Assembly (NCBI GenBank): GCA_905234535.1
Contig: CAJOII010000028.1
Coordinates: forward strand, 1 to 49,077
Origin: an uncultured Ruminococcus sp.
GTDB taxonomy: Bacteria; Bacillota; Clostridia; Oscillospirales; Acutalibacteraceae
Direction: 5' to 3'
Length of the DNA stretch: 49,077 bases
Shown here one piece after another: positions 27,188-37,800 of the stretch. A model generated the notes under the pieces. It saw only the letters and a program-made list of their open reading frames with translations, searched no databases and was not told the origin of the DNA. The stretch's first letter is position 1. The number at the start of each line of letters is the position of its first letter. The translations under genes and the position numbers were made by a program.

Positions 27188-29695
27188 GTGAGGCTTGTAT
27201 CCCCCGCCGTCAAAAAAAGAAATTACGGACTGATCGCGTTTCTCTCGGGACTTCTTCTTGCGGCGGTCGTCATCATTCCGCTGATCATCTATGACAAGGG
27301 ATACTTTCTCTACTACGGAGACTTCAATGTTCAGGAGATCCCCTTCTACAAGTTAGCGCACGACGCGATCAAATCGGGAGATACTGCGTGGAGCCATTAT
27401 ACCGACCTCGGTGCGAACTTTATAGGCTCGTACAGCTTCTATCTCTTAGGCTCACCGTTCTTCTGGCTGTCGATGCTTGTGCCGTCTGAGTATATCGCCT
27501 ATGCCATCGGACCGCTTCTGATCTTAAAGATCGGCTGCTGCTCGTTCTCCTCATACATCTATCTCAGGCGTTATGTCAGAGATCGGAAATACGCAGTGAT
27601 GGGCGCGCTGCTCTACGCGTTCTCGGGATTCTCCCTTTACAATGTCTTTTTCTTCCATTTTCACGAAGCGATGTTCATCTTCCCGCTGCTGCTTGCGGCG
27701 ATCGATGAATATCACAATACAAAACGCAGAGGGATCGTTGCGCTCGCGGTATGCGCCTCAGCGGTCATCAACTACTACTTCTTCTTCGGACAAGCGCTGT
27801 TCTGCGTCATCTACTATGTCATCAAGCTCATCACAAGGGGCTATCGGTTCAGGATCAAAGAATTCCTGCTCTTGGCTGCGGAAGCGGTCATCGGCGTGAT
27901 GGCTGCGGCAGCGCTGATGCTGCCGTCGGTGTTCGCGATCACGGGCAACTATCGCGTCGGCGAGATCATCAGCGGATACCGCGCGCTCTTGTACCCCAAC
28001 TCACAGAAGTATCTGCATATTTTCACGAGTTTCTTCTTCCCGCCGGATATTCCGGCGAGGCCGAACTTCACGCCCGACTCCGGCGCCAAGTGGTCGTCGG
28101 TAGCGGCATATGTGCCGATGTTCTCGGCGGTGTATGTATCCGCCTTCATGAGAAAACGAAAGAAGAGCTTCTTTACAATCCTGCTGACCGTGCTGATGAT
28201 CATGGCGGCGGTGCCGTTCTTGAACGCGGCATTCCAGGCGCTTAACTCCGCGTACTACGCAAGATGGTTCTATATGCTCACGCTGATGCTGATCACGGTC
28301 ACCGTCTACGAGCTCGAGCATATCGGCGAGACAGACTTCAAGTTCGGCATCATCTTCACTTCCTCCGTCACCCTCGGCGCGGCGTTCCTCATCGGGTTTA
28401 TGCCCTATGTCTTCTATGAGGTCAGAGACACAAAGATCTATCGGTTCGGGGTAGAAAAATCTCCCGTCAGATTCTGGATCTTTGTATTGATCGCAGTGAT
28501 GGGGCTTGCGGCGGTATTCCTCACCTACCTGTTACTCAGAAAGAACAAAAAGCTGTTCTTCAGAATCACCGCGATCGTTCTGTGCCTGTTTCTCATATCC
28601 TACAGCGAGCTCTATCTCATCATCGGCAAGAGGCAGTCGGAGCACAACAGCGAATATATGAGAGAATACGCGCTCACTTACTCAGACGGTATCAACATCG
28701 ACGATATCGACTCTGTGCGGTCGGATTTCTACAAAGCAAACGATAACCTCGGGATGTTCTGGAAGACGCCGACCATACAGGCGTTCCACTCGATCGTACC
28801 GGGCGCTTTGATGGATTTCTACAACACCATCGGGATTCAGCGGGATGTCGGCTCGCGTCCTGATATCAAATACTACGGCGTGCGGGCGCTGACCTCTGTC
28901 AAGTACCTCTTCACACAGAATGAGTACTCTCAGTTTGAGGAAGACGGCGAGACAAAGATGCCCGACTACCGCTACATCGGCACCACCAAGGGCTTTGACA
29001 CCTACGAGAACGAGGACTATATCCCCTACGGCTTTGTGTATGATAAGTTCATCTGTGAAGAAGAGTTCCGGGATCTCAGCGACGATGTCCAGCATCTCGC
29101 CGTACTCAAGGCGATGATACTCACCCAGCAGCAGATGAAAAAGTATAAGGACATCACCGGCTACAAAGACGGGATGTATGTCACCTTAAACTCAGAGCAC
29201 AAAGAGGACGATCTGCAGAAGAAGAACTATCCCGAGTACAACAGCTTTGAGAGTATTACGAAGGATTTCCGCTACTCGACAGAAGCGTACCGAGAGGACT
29301 GCAGAGAGAGAAGAGCGAATACCTGTACCGACTTCTCTTATACCAAAACCGGCTTCAAGGCAAGATTTCATAATAACGGAAACGATAATCTTCTCTTCTT
29401 CTCTGTCCCCTACGACGAAGGCTTCAAGGCGTATATAAACGGCGAAGAAACAGAGATTGAGAAGGTCAACATCGGCTTCATGGCGATCAGGGTCAAAGCC
29501 GGATCCGACAATGAGATCGAATTCAAATACACCACCCCTTACTTAAAAGAGGGTGTGATCATCTCGATCGCGGGAGGCGTTCTCTTGATAATCTATGTGA
29601 TCGCGACCGGATTCTTCCGCAAGAAGAGAAATTACAGAAAAACCTACAGGATCAAAAACACCGATAACCTGAAAACAACACGGAGGACACTATGA
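27188..29695 (+). CDS. YfhO family multi-TM membrane protein
   Basis: N-terminal multi-TM region with GDFNVQEIPFY; C-terminal soluble domain and final TM; LFFSVPYDEGFKAYINGEETEIEKVNIGFMAIRVKAGSDNEIEFKY is typical of YfhO. Confidence 0.88.
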   Translation: MRLVSPAVKKRNYGLIAFLSGLLLAAVVIIPLIIYDKGYFLYYGDFNVQEIPFYKLAHDAIKSGDTAWSHYTDLGANFIGSYSFYLLGSPFFWLSMLVPSEYIAYAIGPLLILKIGCCSFSSYIYLRRYVRDRKYAVMGALLYAFSGFSLYNVFFFHFHEAMFIFPLLLAAIDEYHNTKRRGIVALAVCASAVINYYFFFGQALFCVIYYVIKLITRGYRFRIKEFLLLAAEAVIGVMAAAALMLPSVFAITGNYRVGEIISGYRALLYPNSQKYLHIFTSFFFPPDIPARPNFTPDSGAKWSSVAAYVPMFSAVYVSAFMRKRKKSFFTILLTVLMIMAAVPFLNAAFQALNSAYYARWFYMLTLMLITVTVYELEHIGETDFKFGIIFTSSVTLGAAFLIGFMPYVFYEVRDTKIYRFGVEKSPVRFWIFVLIAVMGLAAVFLTYLLLRKNKKLFFRITAIVLCLFLISYSELYLIIGKRQSEHNSEYMREYALTYSDGINIDDIDSVRSDFYKANDNLGMFWKTPTIQAFHSIVPGALMDFYNTIGIQRDVGSRPDIKYYGVRALTSVKYLFTQNEYSQFEEDGETKMPDYRYIGTTKGFDTYENEDYIPYGFVYDKFICEEEFRDLSDDVQHLAVLKAMILTQQQMKKYKDITGYKDGMYVTLNSEHKEDDLQKKNYPEYNSFESITKDFRYSTEAYREDCRERRANTCTDFSYTKTGFKARFHNNGNDNLLFFSVPYDEGFKAYINGEETEIEKVNIGFMAIRVKAGSDNEIEFKYTTPYLKEGVIISIAGGVLLIIYVIATGFFRKKRNYRKTYRIKNTDNLKTTRRTL

Positions 29696-31050
29696 GTTTC
29701 GGCGAAAAAATAATGGACTATAAGGACGAGATCATCGCGGATCTGACAGAACTGATTGCGATCCCGTCAATCACCCACGAGCGCGCAAGATGTGAAGAAG
29801 CGCTTAACTGGATGCTTAAGAAGGCTGAGTCCTTCGGGCTTGTCACGAAGAATATCAACAATGTCGCGGGTCACGCCGAACTCGGCGAGGGCGGCAAGCT
29901 GGTAGGTGTGCTCTCGCACCTCGATGTCGTGCCCGAGGGCAACAACTGGAACTCTCTCCCCTTTGAGCTGTCAGTCGGCGACGGCAAGATGTACGGCAGA
30001 GGGATCGCCGACGACAAAGGCGCCGCGCTGATCAACCTCTACTGTCTGAGAGTCTTAAAAGACAACAATGTCATCGGAAAGAATACTGTCCGCGCAATCT
30101 TCGGCACCAAAGAAGAACGCGGGATGGACGATATGGACGAGTACTTTGCGCATGAGCCGCTGCCTGATATCGGCTTTACGCCCGACTCCGACTACGGTAT
30201 CTGCAAATGCGAGAAGGGTCACATCCAGCTCGAGATCTACGCCGATACCCACGACGGCACCACACTGACCCAGATGCACTCCGGCAAAGCGCCCAACGCG
30301 GTCCCCGATACCGCGTACGCCCTGCTTGACTGTACCGAGAACGAGGATCATCAGCTCGCGCGCCTCGCGGACGCGAAGAAGGGCTCGTTCGAGTTCTACT
30401 ACACCATCGACGGACTGATGGTGCTCTCACGCGGCAAAGCGGCCCACGCCGCCTTCCCCGAGAAAGGACTCAACGCCGCTACCGCGCTGATCGATCTGCT
30501 CACCTCCAACTTCTCTCTGCCGTCTTTAGGCAGTGTTCCGAACTTTATCAGCTCATACATCGGCACCGACACCGACGGCGTGATGCTCGGCATCAAGATG
30601 AGAGACAACGAATCGGGTCCCCTGACGCTCAATGTCGGCACCGTTCACATCGACGAGGGATACGCTACCTGCACCATCGACATCCGCTACCCCGTAACAG
30701 CAGACGGCGAGGAGATTATCAGAAAGATCGAAGAGAAGGCGAACAGAGAGCATGTCCATGTCAAGCTGCTCGACCATATGCCTCCGCTGAATGTCCCCGA
30801 GGACTCTCAGATCGTCAAGATCCTCTCAGAGTCCTACGAGAACATTATGGGCGAGAAGCCGCGCCTCTACTCTACCGGCGGCGGCACCTATGCGAGAAAG
30901 ATGGGCGGGGCAGGCGTCGCGTTCGGCCCTGTCTTTGAGGATGAACAGTGCAATATGCACGACGCGAACGAGAACCTGAGCGTGGACAAATTCTTCAAGC
31001 ACGCTCAGATCTGCTGCGAAAGCTTCTATAATCTTTATACCAAAGGATGA
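29692..31050 (+). CDS. pepV: Sapep/PepV-like M20 dipeptidase
   Basis: GVLSHLDVVPEGNNW; GRGIADDKGAALINLYCLRVLKDN; GTKEERGMDDMDEYF; STGGGTYARKM. Confidence 0.9.
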   Translation: MSFGEKIMDYKDEIIADLTELIAIPSITHERARCEEALNWMLKKAESFGLVTKNINNVAGHAELGEGGKLVGVLSHLDVVPEGNNWNSLPFELSVGDGKMYGRGIADDKGAALINLYCLRVLKDNNVIGKNTVRAIFGTKEERGMDDMDEYFAHEPLPDIGFTPDSDYGICKCEKGHIQLEIYADTHDGTTLTQMHSGKAPNAVPDTAYALLDCTENEDHQLARLADAKKGSFEFYYTIDGLMVLSRGKAAHAAFPEKGLNAATALIDLLTSNFSLPSLGSVPNFISSYIGTDTDGVMLGIKMRDNESGPLTLNVGTVHIDEGYATCTIDIRYPVTADGEEIIRKIEEKANREHVHVKLLDHMPPLNVPEDSQIVKILSESYENIMGEKPRLYSTGGGTYARKMGGAGVAFGPVFEDEQCNMHDANENLSVDKFFKHAQICCESFYNLYTKG

Positions 31051-31054
31051 TTTT

Positions 31055-31822
31055 ATGTCTGCCGAAAAGGCCATCAGAGCGCAGGCAAGGATGACGCTCA
31101 AGGGAGGCTGGCTCAAGGCAATCACCGCTCTGATTGCGGTGCTGACGGTTTTCGCTGTCGCCGACTGCGTCTACACCGTTCTCGCGCTGTTGCTGATCAG
31201 CGGGGATAACGCCGATAACACCGTCAATCAGGTGATCTTCTACATCACCGAGCCGACGCTGGTGTTCGCCGTATCGTTTCTGCTCTCCCCTGTTTTCAAC
31301 GGCTATGTCCGCCTGTACTACAAAGCGTCTGTTGACGGCGTCTATCATATTGAAGATCTGATCTACTATTTTTCAAAAGAACACTACCGCAGCGCGCTCG
31401 CTGTCAACATCCGCTTTATCATCCGGATGCTCCTGCCGACTGTCGTCTGCTTTCTGCCCGTAATTATCTTCTGGGCTGTCTTCATGAAAAGCAAGGAAAA
31501 CATCCCCCTGTACGCTCTGTGTGAATTTATGCTGACAGTGCTCTCATCGCTGCTGACCGTGCTGTGGTCGCTCAGATACTTCGCGGTATTTGCGGCAGCG
31601 GTGGAGTTTGAATATATGGACGCGCCCGAGCTGTTCAAGCTCTCCAAAGAGATCATGAGAGGAAACACGGGAACCGTATCGAGGCTGATCCTGAGCTTTT
31701 CGCCGTGGCTGCTGTTATGTATGACGGTGCTGCCCGTCATCTATGTCGCGCCGTATATGACCCAGGCGCTGTGTATCAGCTCCAAATGGCTGATCCGCTC
31801 CCGTTTTGAAATCTACGATTAA
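31055..31822 (+). CDS. Hypothetical multi-TM protein
   Basis: Hydrophobic segments; follows pepV by 4 nt. Confidence 0.6.
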   Translation: MSAEKAIRAQARMTLKGGWLKAITALIAVLTVFAVADCVYTVLALLLISGDNADNTVNQVIFYITEPTLVFAVSFLLSPVFNGYVRLYYKASVDGVYHIEDLIYYFSKEHYRSALAVNIRFIIRMLLPTVVCFLPVIIFWAVFMKSKENIPLYALCEFMLTVLSSLLTVLWSLRYFAVFAAAVEFEYMDAPELFKLSKEIMRGNTGTVSRLILSFSPWLLLCMTVLPVIYVAPYMTQALCISSKWLIRSRFEIYD

Positions 31823-31834
31823 GAGGAATGTGAA

Positions 31835-32932
31835 ATGAAAGTTTCGCTTTGTACCATCACACTCAACGAAGAAGGTGTCTTAAACGGTCTTCTGAGAGAT
31901 TTTCGCGATCAGAGCTATCCCCATGACCGCATTGAGATCATCATGGTGGATAACGGCTCTACTGACCGATCTCTCGAGATCATGCAGGAGTTCTGTGAAA
32001 CGGACAACGGCTTCTACAATGTCCGTCTCTACTCGAATCCCTCTGTCCACAAGAACCAAGCCGCCGCGTGGAATGTCGCGCTGGAACACGCCACGGGTGA
32101 TATCATCATCCGCGTAGACGCCCACTCGAAGATCCCGCGCCACTTCGTCGCGAGAAATGTGTTCAATATCAAAGAAGGCGAGGATATCGTCGGCGGCGGC
32201 AGACCGAATATCTGTCAGAACCCCAACAAATGGACGCTCACGCTCTTAGCCGCCGAGGAGAGCCTCTTCGGCTCGTCGGTCGCGGACTACAGAAGAGCCG
32301 CCGCGTCAAAGGAATATCACGACAGCTTATTTCACGCGGCATATAAGCGCGAGGTGTTCGAGAAGGTCGGCGGGTTCAACGAGGAGCTCGGCAGGACTGA
32401 GGACAACGAGCTTCACTACCGGATGCGTCAGGCGGGATACAAGTTCTGCTGCTGTCCGGAGATCGTCTCCTATCAGCATACGAGAAACACGCTTGACCGC
32501 ATGATCAAGCAGAAATACGGCAACGGCTACTGGATCGGGCTGACCTCAGGCGTCTGTCCGAAGTGCCTCTCCTACTTTCACTTTATCCCCTTCGTGTTTT
32601 TGATCGCGCTTGTTCTGAGCCTGATCGTGTGGATCATCGGCCAGCCGGTGTTCTTCGCGGTAATTATCGCGATGTACTCGATGTTCAACTTTGTCAACAC
32701 GGTAGGCGCCTTTGTGCTCAAGAAATCGCTCAATCCGATGTTCCTTTTGCTGCCGTTCATCTTCCCGCTTCTGCATATCTCCTACGGCGTCGGAACGCTG
32801 GTAGGACTTGTCAAGATGCCGTTTTGGAAGAAAAAGCTCGACGGCTCCGCCGAGAGAAGGATCGAAGAAGTGAGAAAAGCGGTCGTCAAGAACAGCTACT
32901 CAAGCCGCAGGAAGTGGAGAAAATATGATTGA
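31835..32932 (+). CDS. Family 2 glycosyltransferase with C-terminal TM helices
   Basis: MKVSLCTITLNEEGVLNGLLRDFRDQSYPHDRIEIIMVDNGSTDRSLEI; IIRVDAHSKIP; GGFNEELGRTEDNELHYRMRQAGYKF. Confidence 0.9.
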   Translation: MKVSLCTITLNEEGVLNGLLRDFRDQSYPHDRIEIIMVDNGSTDRSLEIMQEFCETDNGFYNVRLYSNPSVHKNQAAAWNVALEHATGDIIIRVDAHSKIPRHFVARNVFNIKEGEDIVGGGRPNICQNPNKWTLTLLAAEESLFGSSVADYRRAAASKEYHDSLFHAAYKREVFEKVGGFNEELGRTEDNELHYRMRQAGYKFCCCPEIVSYQHTRNTLDRMIKQKYGNGYWIGLTSGVCPKCLSYFHFIPFVFLIALVLSLIVWIIGQPVFFAVIIAMYSMFNFVNTVGAFVLKKSLNPMFLLLPFIFPLLHISYGVGTLVGLVKMPFWKKKLDGSAERRIEEVRKAVVKNSYSSRRKWRKYD

Positions 32933-33776
32933 TCAGCTCAAACTCGACCGCGCGACCCTGAGACGGCTGCAGTTAAAGGAGCTCGAATCCCTCTACTACT
33001 TCGATGAGTTCTGCCGCAGAAACGGGCTTACCTATTTTCTCTTGGGCGGCTGCGTCATCGGCGCAGTTCGTCACGGCGGCTTCATCCCGTGGGATGACGA
33101 TATCGACATCATCATGCCGCGAAGACACTATGATAAAATGCTCAGGCTCTGGAAAGAGCAGGAGGATGAGAGACGCTTCGTGATGCTATGGCCCGACGGC
33201 AAGACGATCACCCACAATCCGTTCGCGACCCTGGTCGACACCTCGGTCACCCTCATCAAGGATAATCAGAAGGATCTCGATATCCCCCGCGGTATCGTCA
33301 CCGATATCTTCCCGATGGACGGCTGTCCCGACTCGAAGATCAAGCGGTATCTGCAATATTATCACGCGATGATCTACTCGCTCTTCTCGACCGAGGTCAT
33401 CCCATCGAAACACGGCGCGCTGATCAGAAATATGTCGAAGCTGCTGCTCTCGCTCTTTAAGAAGCCCTCTTCTCGCGCGAGGATTTATCAGAAAGCCGAG
33501 CGAAAGATGTCAAAATATGATTTTGACACCCACACCTACTGCACCGAGCTGTGCGCGGGGCCGCATTATATGAAGAACAGATATCCCGCTGAGGCGTTCT
33601 CCTCTCCTCTCTATCACGAGTTTGAGGGATTCTCCGCCCCGATACCCAAGGGGTATGATGTGTATCTGAGGACCGCCTTCGGCGACTATATGCAGCTGCC
33701 GCCGAAAGAAAAGCAGGTGCCGCACCACGATCTGTATCAGCTTGATCTTGATACACCTTTTTCCGATCATTTATAA
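32925..33776 (+). CDS. LicD family phosphotransferase
   Basis: LKELESLYYFDEFCRRNGLTYFLLGGCVIGAVRHGGFIPWDDDIDIIMPRRHYDKML. Confidence 0.92.
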   Translation: MIDQLKLDRATLRRLQLKELESLYYFDEFCRRNGLTYFLLGGCVIGAVRHGGFIPWDDDIDIIMPRRHYDKMLRLWKEQEDERRFVMLWPDGKTITHNPFATLVDTSVTLIKDNQKDLDIPRGIVTDIFPMDGCPDSKIKRYLQYYHAMIYSLFSTEVIPSKHGALIRNMSKLLLSLFKKPSSRARIYQKAERKMSKYDFDTHTYCTELCAGPHYMKNRYPAEAFSSPLYHEFEGFSAPIPKGYDVYLRTAFGDYMQLPPKEKQVPHHDLYQLDLDTPFSDHL

Positions 33777-33783
33777 AAAATTA

Positions 33784-33886
33784 AACAGAGTAAGAGAACG
33801 CGCGTTAAGTGTCTGCCGTACGGGGAGTTGACGCCAGAACGAAAGGGAGAAATCTCCCTGCGGTGTGTTCTCTGCATCCCGCTGTC
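33784..33886 (+). promoter_or_regulatory. Tetrahydrofolate (THF) riboswitch aptamer
   Basis: Conserved CGCGTTAAGTGTC core and 3' CTGCATCCCGCTG; P1 ACAG/CTGT and P2 GAGAAC/GTTCTC stems; immediately upstream of a folT-like gene. Confidence 0.88.
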
Positions 33887-33894
33887 GCATACGG

Positions 33895-33942
33895 TATCTC
33901 CTTATGCTAAAGGCAGAGCCCTAACAGCAGGATAAGGAGGTA
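33895..33942 (+). promoter_or_regulatory. SD-sequestering stem (expression platform of the THF riboswitch)
   Basis: TATCTCCTTAT (33895-33905) pairs over 11 bp (one G.U) with ATAAGGAGGTA (33932-33942), the SD of the 33948 ATG. Confidence 0.75.
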
Positions 33943-33947
33943 TTTTT

Positions 33948-34508
33948 ATGTCAATTTTAGAGAAATTCACCAAATCTTCGAAGGAGCTGACCGATGTCAG
34001 GGTACTCTGCGTCTGCGCGATGATGCTCGCGCTCAGGGTGGTGCTCGGGATCTTCACGAACTTCACCTTGGCGATCGTGCCGTTTGTGAAGATCGGACTG
34101 AGCTTTATTCCCACGGCAATCGTCGGATATCTGTACGGTCCTGTCTGCGCGGCGATCGTCTCGGGCATGGGAGATATCCTCTCGGTGATCCTCTCAAATC
34201 CGAGCGGATTCTCGATCACACCGGGCATCACGGTCTGCTATGTCTTTGAAGGCTTGATCTACGGTCTTGTCCTTTACGGCACAGATTTGAGGATCAGGGA
34301 TATCGCAATCGCCGAGGGCGCCGTGATGCTTTTATGCCGGCTGCCGCTGAACACGCTGGTCTTAAGCGCGCTGATGCATATGCCGTATACAGAGCTGCTC
34401 TTATACCGCGCCGCGGTGCTGGTGCCGTTCTCTGTGATAGAAGGGCTCATCCTGTGGGCGATGAAGAAGCCCGTAACGGCAGTCAGGAAAACCGGAACGA
34501 AATCATAA
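33948..34508 (+). CDS. folT: ECF transporter S component, folate type
   Basis: ECF S-component topology (LALRVVLGIFTNFTLAIVPFVKIGLSFIPTAIVGYLYGPVCAAIVSGMGDIL); THF riboswitch upstream supports folate specificity. Confidence 0.88.
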   Translation: MSILEKFTKSSKELTDVRVLCVCAMMLALRVVLGIFTNFTLAIVPFVKIGLSFIPTAIVGYLYGPVCAAIVSGMGDILSVILSNPSGFSITPGITVCYVFEGLIYGLVLYGTDLRIRDIAIAEGAVMLLCRLPLNTLVLSALMHMPYTELLLYRAAVLVPFSVIEGLILWAMKKPVTAVRKTGTKS

Positions 34509-34511
34509 CAC

Positions 34512-34545
34512 TACCGCCTCTTTGACGAACAGAGAGGCTTATTCT
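34512..34545 (+). terminator. Probable terminator after folT
   Basis: CCTCTTTGACGAACAGAGAGG followed by T-rich CTTATTCTTATT. Confidence 0.6.
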
Positions 34546-34584
34546 TATTGTCACCACAACTATAAGAAAGGTAGATCGGAATAA

Positions 34585-34812
34585 CAGTTGTCAGTTCTCT
34601 GTTGTCAGTTGTCAGTTTTAAAAAAACTCCCCTGCTAGGAGAGATGGAGAACTTAGAGGGGTGAGCCGTCTCCGGCACAGAGGACCCTTGCCCTACGCTT
34701 TATGAAACGCTCTGCAATTCCTATCTCCTCATTCCTAATCATTCCCAATTAAAACTCAGGTGCGAGCAGAGCCCGCCCATACATCTTACATCTTCACTCT
34801 TACCTCTTCACT
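34585..34812. repeat. Intergenic mosaic of short tandem repeats around a small inverted-repeat core
   Basis: GTTGTCAGTT x3 (34585-34619); CTCCCCT...AGAGGGGTG core (34626-34662); ATTCCTA-type units (34717-34750); CTTACATCTTCACT/CTTACCTCTTCACT 14-nt tandem (34785-34812). Confidence 0.6.
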
Positions 34813-34814
34813 CA

Positions 34815-34845
34815 AAAAAGGTCCACCCTTTCGGATGGACCTTTT
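34815..34845 (-). terminator. Intrinsic terminator of the dockerin pullulanase gene
   Basis: minus strand AAAAGGTCCATCCGAAAGGGTGGACCTTTTTT. Confidence 0.85.
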
Positions 34846-34855
34846 GTCGTAAGGA

Positions 34856-37800
34856 TCAGTTTGCGGTATCGGGATTGTAGTTATAATACTTGATCCACTT
34901 GCCGTCAGCGGAGCCGACATTATCGTCGTCGATAACGACCCAGATCTCGGGATAATCCGCGTATTTGATCGGGCCGTAGTCGGCGGTCTGCGGGTTTGCG
35001 TTGTTGGAGATGATGATGAAGTAGTCAAGTCCGCCCGGAACCGGGAACTCGGTGGTCGCCCAGCCGTTCTCGTCGGGATTGATCATCGCGTAGCCCGGCC
35101 ATGAAGAATAGGCGTTGATATCGCCCTGTGCCCATGCCCAGAGGAACGGCGTCCAAGTTTGAGATCCGGAGTGCTTGACATGGATGGTAACCTGATCGAC
35201 ATGATAGACATAGTGATAGTTGACGGTGATGCCGCCGGTAACGATACCGGAGGCGTTATCGGGTATGCCGTCGAGCACATAGTACGCAACGGTAGCGGGC
35301 TCGGTGGTATACTCGGAACCAAGTCTCGCCTGAACCGTAGAGGAAGAGCCGACCGATACCTCGGTGCCGTCCTGTCTGGTGCCGGTGTAGGTGGTGACGA
35401 TATTGAAGATGGAGACATTCATGCTTGCGAGATAACGCTGCAGGAAGGTAACATCCAGAATGGTGGTCTTGGTATCGTAGTTGTAGTCGCCGCGCTTTAA
35501 GTGCTCATCGTCGAGCTTCTTGATAGAAGCGAGGTGACGCTGAAGAACGGTAGCGTCTACGACCGTAATCTTGCCGTCATTGTCGACATCGCCTTTTTCA
35601 GCGGTAAAGGAGTCGGGGATGAACTGCTTAAAGAGATAGTTGACGGTGATATCTTCGTTTGTGAAGACACCCTCAGCCTGACCTTCGATCTTGTCAAAGT
35701 CGAAGTTGATCGGGATCGCGTCGTCTAATGTTGTCTTGTAGCTCTCGCCCGCTTTACCGAGCAGGGTGTAGTTGGAGATCACATCGCCGGTCGCCTCGTC
35801 GATATTGTTGACAATGACCTTGGAGTACGCGGACTTCAAGGCAACCTTCTCAAAGGAAGATTTCTCGACCGCGATGACCGCGGTGCCCGCGGGAACGGAG
35901 AATGTGAGACCCTTGTTCTCTCTTAAAGCGGAAACGCCCGCTGTGGTGCCATCAGCGATGATGACCCACTCGGTGTCTTTGGTGGTGGTATCGGTCGCCT
36001 TGAGCTCGATGTTGGAATCGGTGGTTCTCGCGTTGTAGATTACCGCTACCTTGCTCCACTCGCCCTCGGTAGTATTGTCTACGACGAAGGAAACGGAATA
36101 TCCCTCGATGGAGGGGCTGGTGGTGAAGGTATACGCGTATGTATCATCCTGATCATCCTTGACACTCGCGGTAAAGGGAGAGAACGCCTTTCTGATCTCG
36201 ATGAGACCCTTGTAGTAGGATACGAGATCCGCGTTGGATTCAATCAGTGACCAGTCGATCATATTGAGAGTGGGAGCGGACTTGTAGGAGTTCTCGTCGC
36301 CGTCCTTGGAACGACCCATCTCCTCGCCGGCGAGCATGAAGTCGATGCCCTGAGAGGTGTTGATGATTGCGGCAGCCATCTTGTTCGCTTTGATCGCGCC
36401 TGCGTATCTCTTTCTGTAGTCGATATTGGAGCTCTGCTGATCCGCCGCGGCGAGCTTGTCATACAGGGTCATATTATCGTGGCAGGAAGCGTAGGTGACG
36501 GTCTGATCGGGAGAGGTGGACTTCCATCTTGTTGAGCCGATGGTATTCGCGCGGACGCCGAAAGCGACATCGGGAGCGTTCATCATGTTGCCGTTGACGA
36601 AGCCCTTCGCGGTAGGTCCTGAGAAGACGCCGCCCTTGATGCCGTCTCTGACCTGATCGTTGAAGAAACCGATCCTTGAGGAAAGATTCTTCGCGTTACT
36701 CTGGGTGGTCATGAAGGTGGCAGTGCCGGAGCAGGTCTGGGGATCAAAGACGGTGGTGCCGGACCAGCCCTCGCCGTACATAATGATCCTTGAGTCGATC
36801 GCATCCATATCCTCGCGGATCAAGCCCATGGTCTCGCCGTCGTGAACGCCCATCAGATCGAATCGATAGCCGTCGATGTGATATTCGTTTGTCCAGTAGG
36901 AGAGCATCTCGCGCATATACTTTCTGTACATCGCGCGCTCGGAGGCGGTGTCGTTGCCGCAGCCGGACTGCTGGCTGTAGCCGCCTGTCGCGGTCATTCT
37001 GTAGTAATACTCGGGAACAGAGTAGTTAAAGCAGGAATCAACAGAATAGGTGTGGTTGTATACGACATCCATGATGACGCCGATGCCTGCGTCGTGGAGG
37101 GCTTTGATCATCTGTTTCGCTTCGTTGATCCTGACATTGCCGTCGTAGGGGTTCGAGGAGAAGGAGCCCTCGGGAACGCCGTAGTTCTTCGGGTCATAGC
37201 CCCAGTTAAACTGGCTCGAGTTGTCGCCCGCCTCGTTGATGGTGGCGAAATCATAGAAGGGGTTGATCTGAACATGAGTGACGCCGAGGCTCTTGAGATA
37301 GTCGATACCGGTGGCGAACTTGCCCTCGTTGTTCAGGGTGGTGCCGGTCTCGGTGAAGCCTAAGTACTTGCCGCGGTTTGCCTCGCTGATGCCTGAGTTC
37401 GGGTTGAAGGAGAAGTCCTTGACCTGAACCTCCCAGATGATCGCGTCAGCCTGATGATCGACATATATGTGGCTGTCCTTGTCCCATCCTTCGGGGTCGG
37501 TGGAGTCAAGATCAACGACCATCGAACGGTTGCCGTTGACGCCGACAGCGTAGGAATAGACATCCTGTGTCTCATGGGTGACATCCTTGGTGCTGTTATA
37601 GATATGGTCGGGGTTCGTGATGGAATAGGTGTAGTAGGTGTTCTTGATGTCGCCTGAGACCGTGGTCGTCCAGACGCCGGTGAACTTGTCGCCGTCCATC
37701 AGCTTCTCCATCGAAACGGTACCAAGATTCTTGGCGCCATCTTCGGAGTCGGAGCCGGTCGCGTAACGGTTGAGCTTGACCTCTTTTGCAAGAGGAGCCC

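Noticed and set aside
35413-35610. Dockerin repeat considered as a tandem DNA repeat
   Set aside because: The repetition is protein-level (duplicated Ca-binding motif) and is covered by the pullulanase annotation.
36842-37363. 173-aa plus-strand ORF
   Set aside because: Antisense to the pullulanase catalytic domain; parallel shadow ORF (40001-40246) exists opposite the paralogue, showing it arises from conserved antisense codons.
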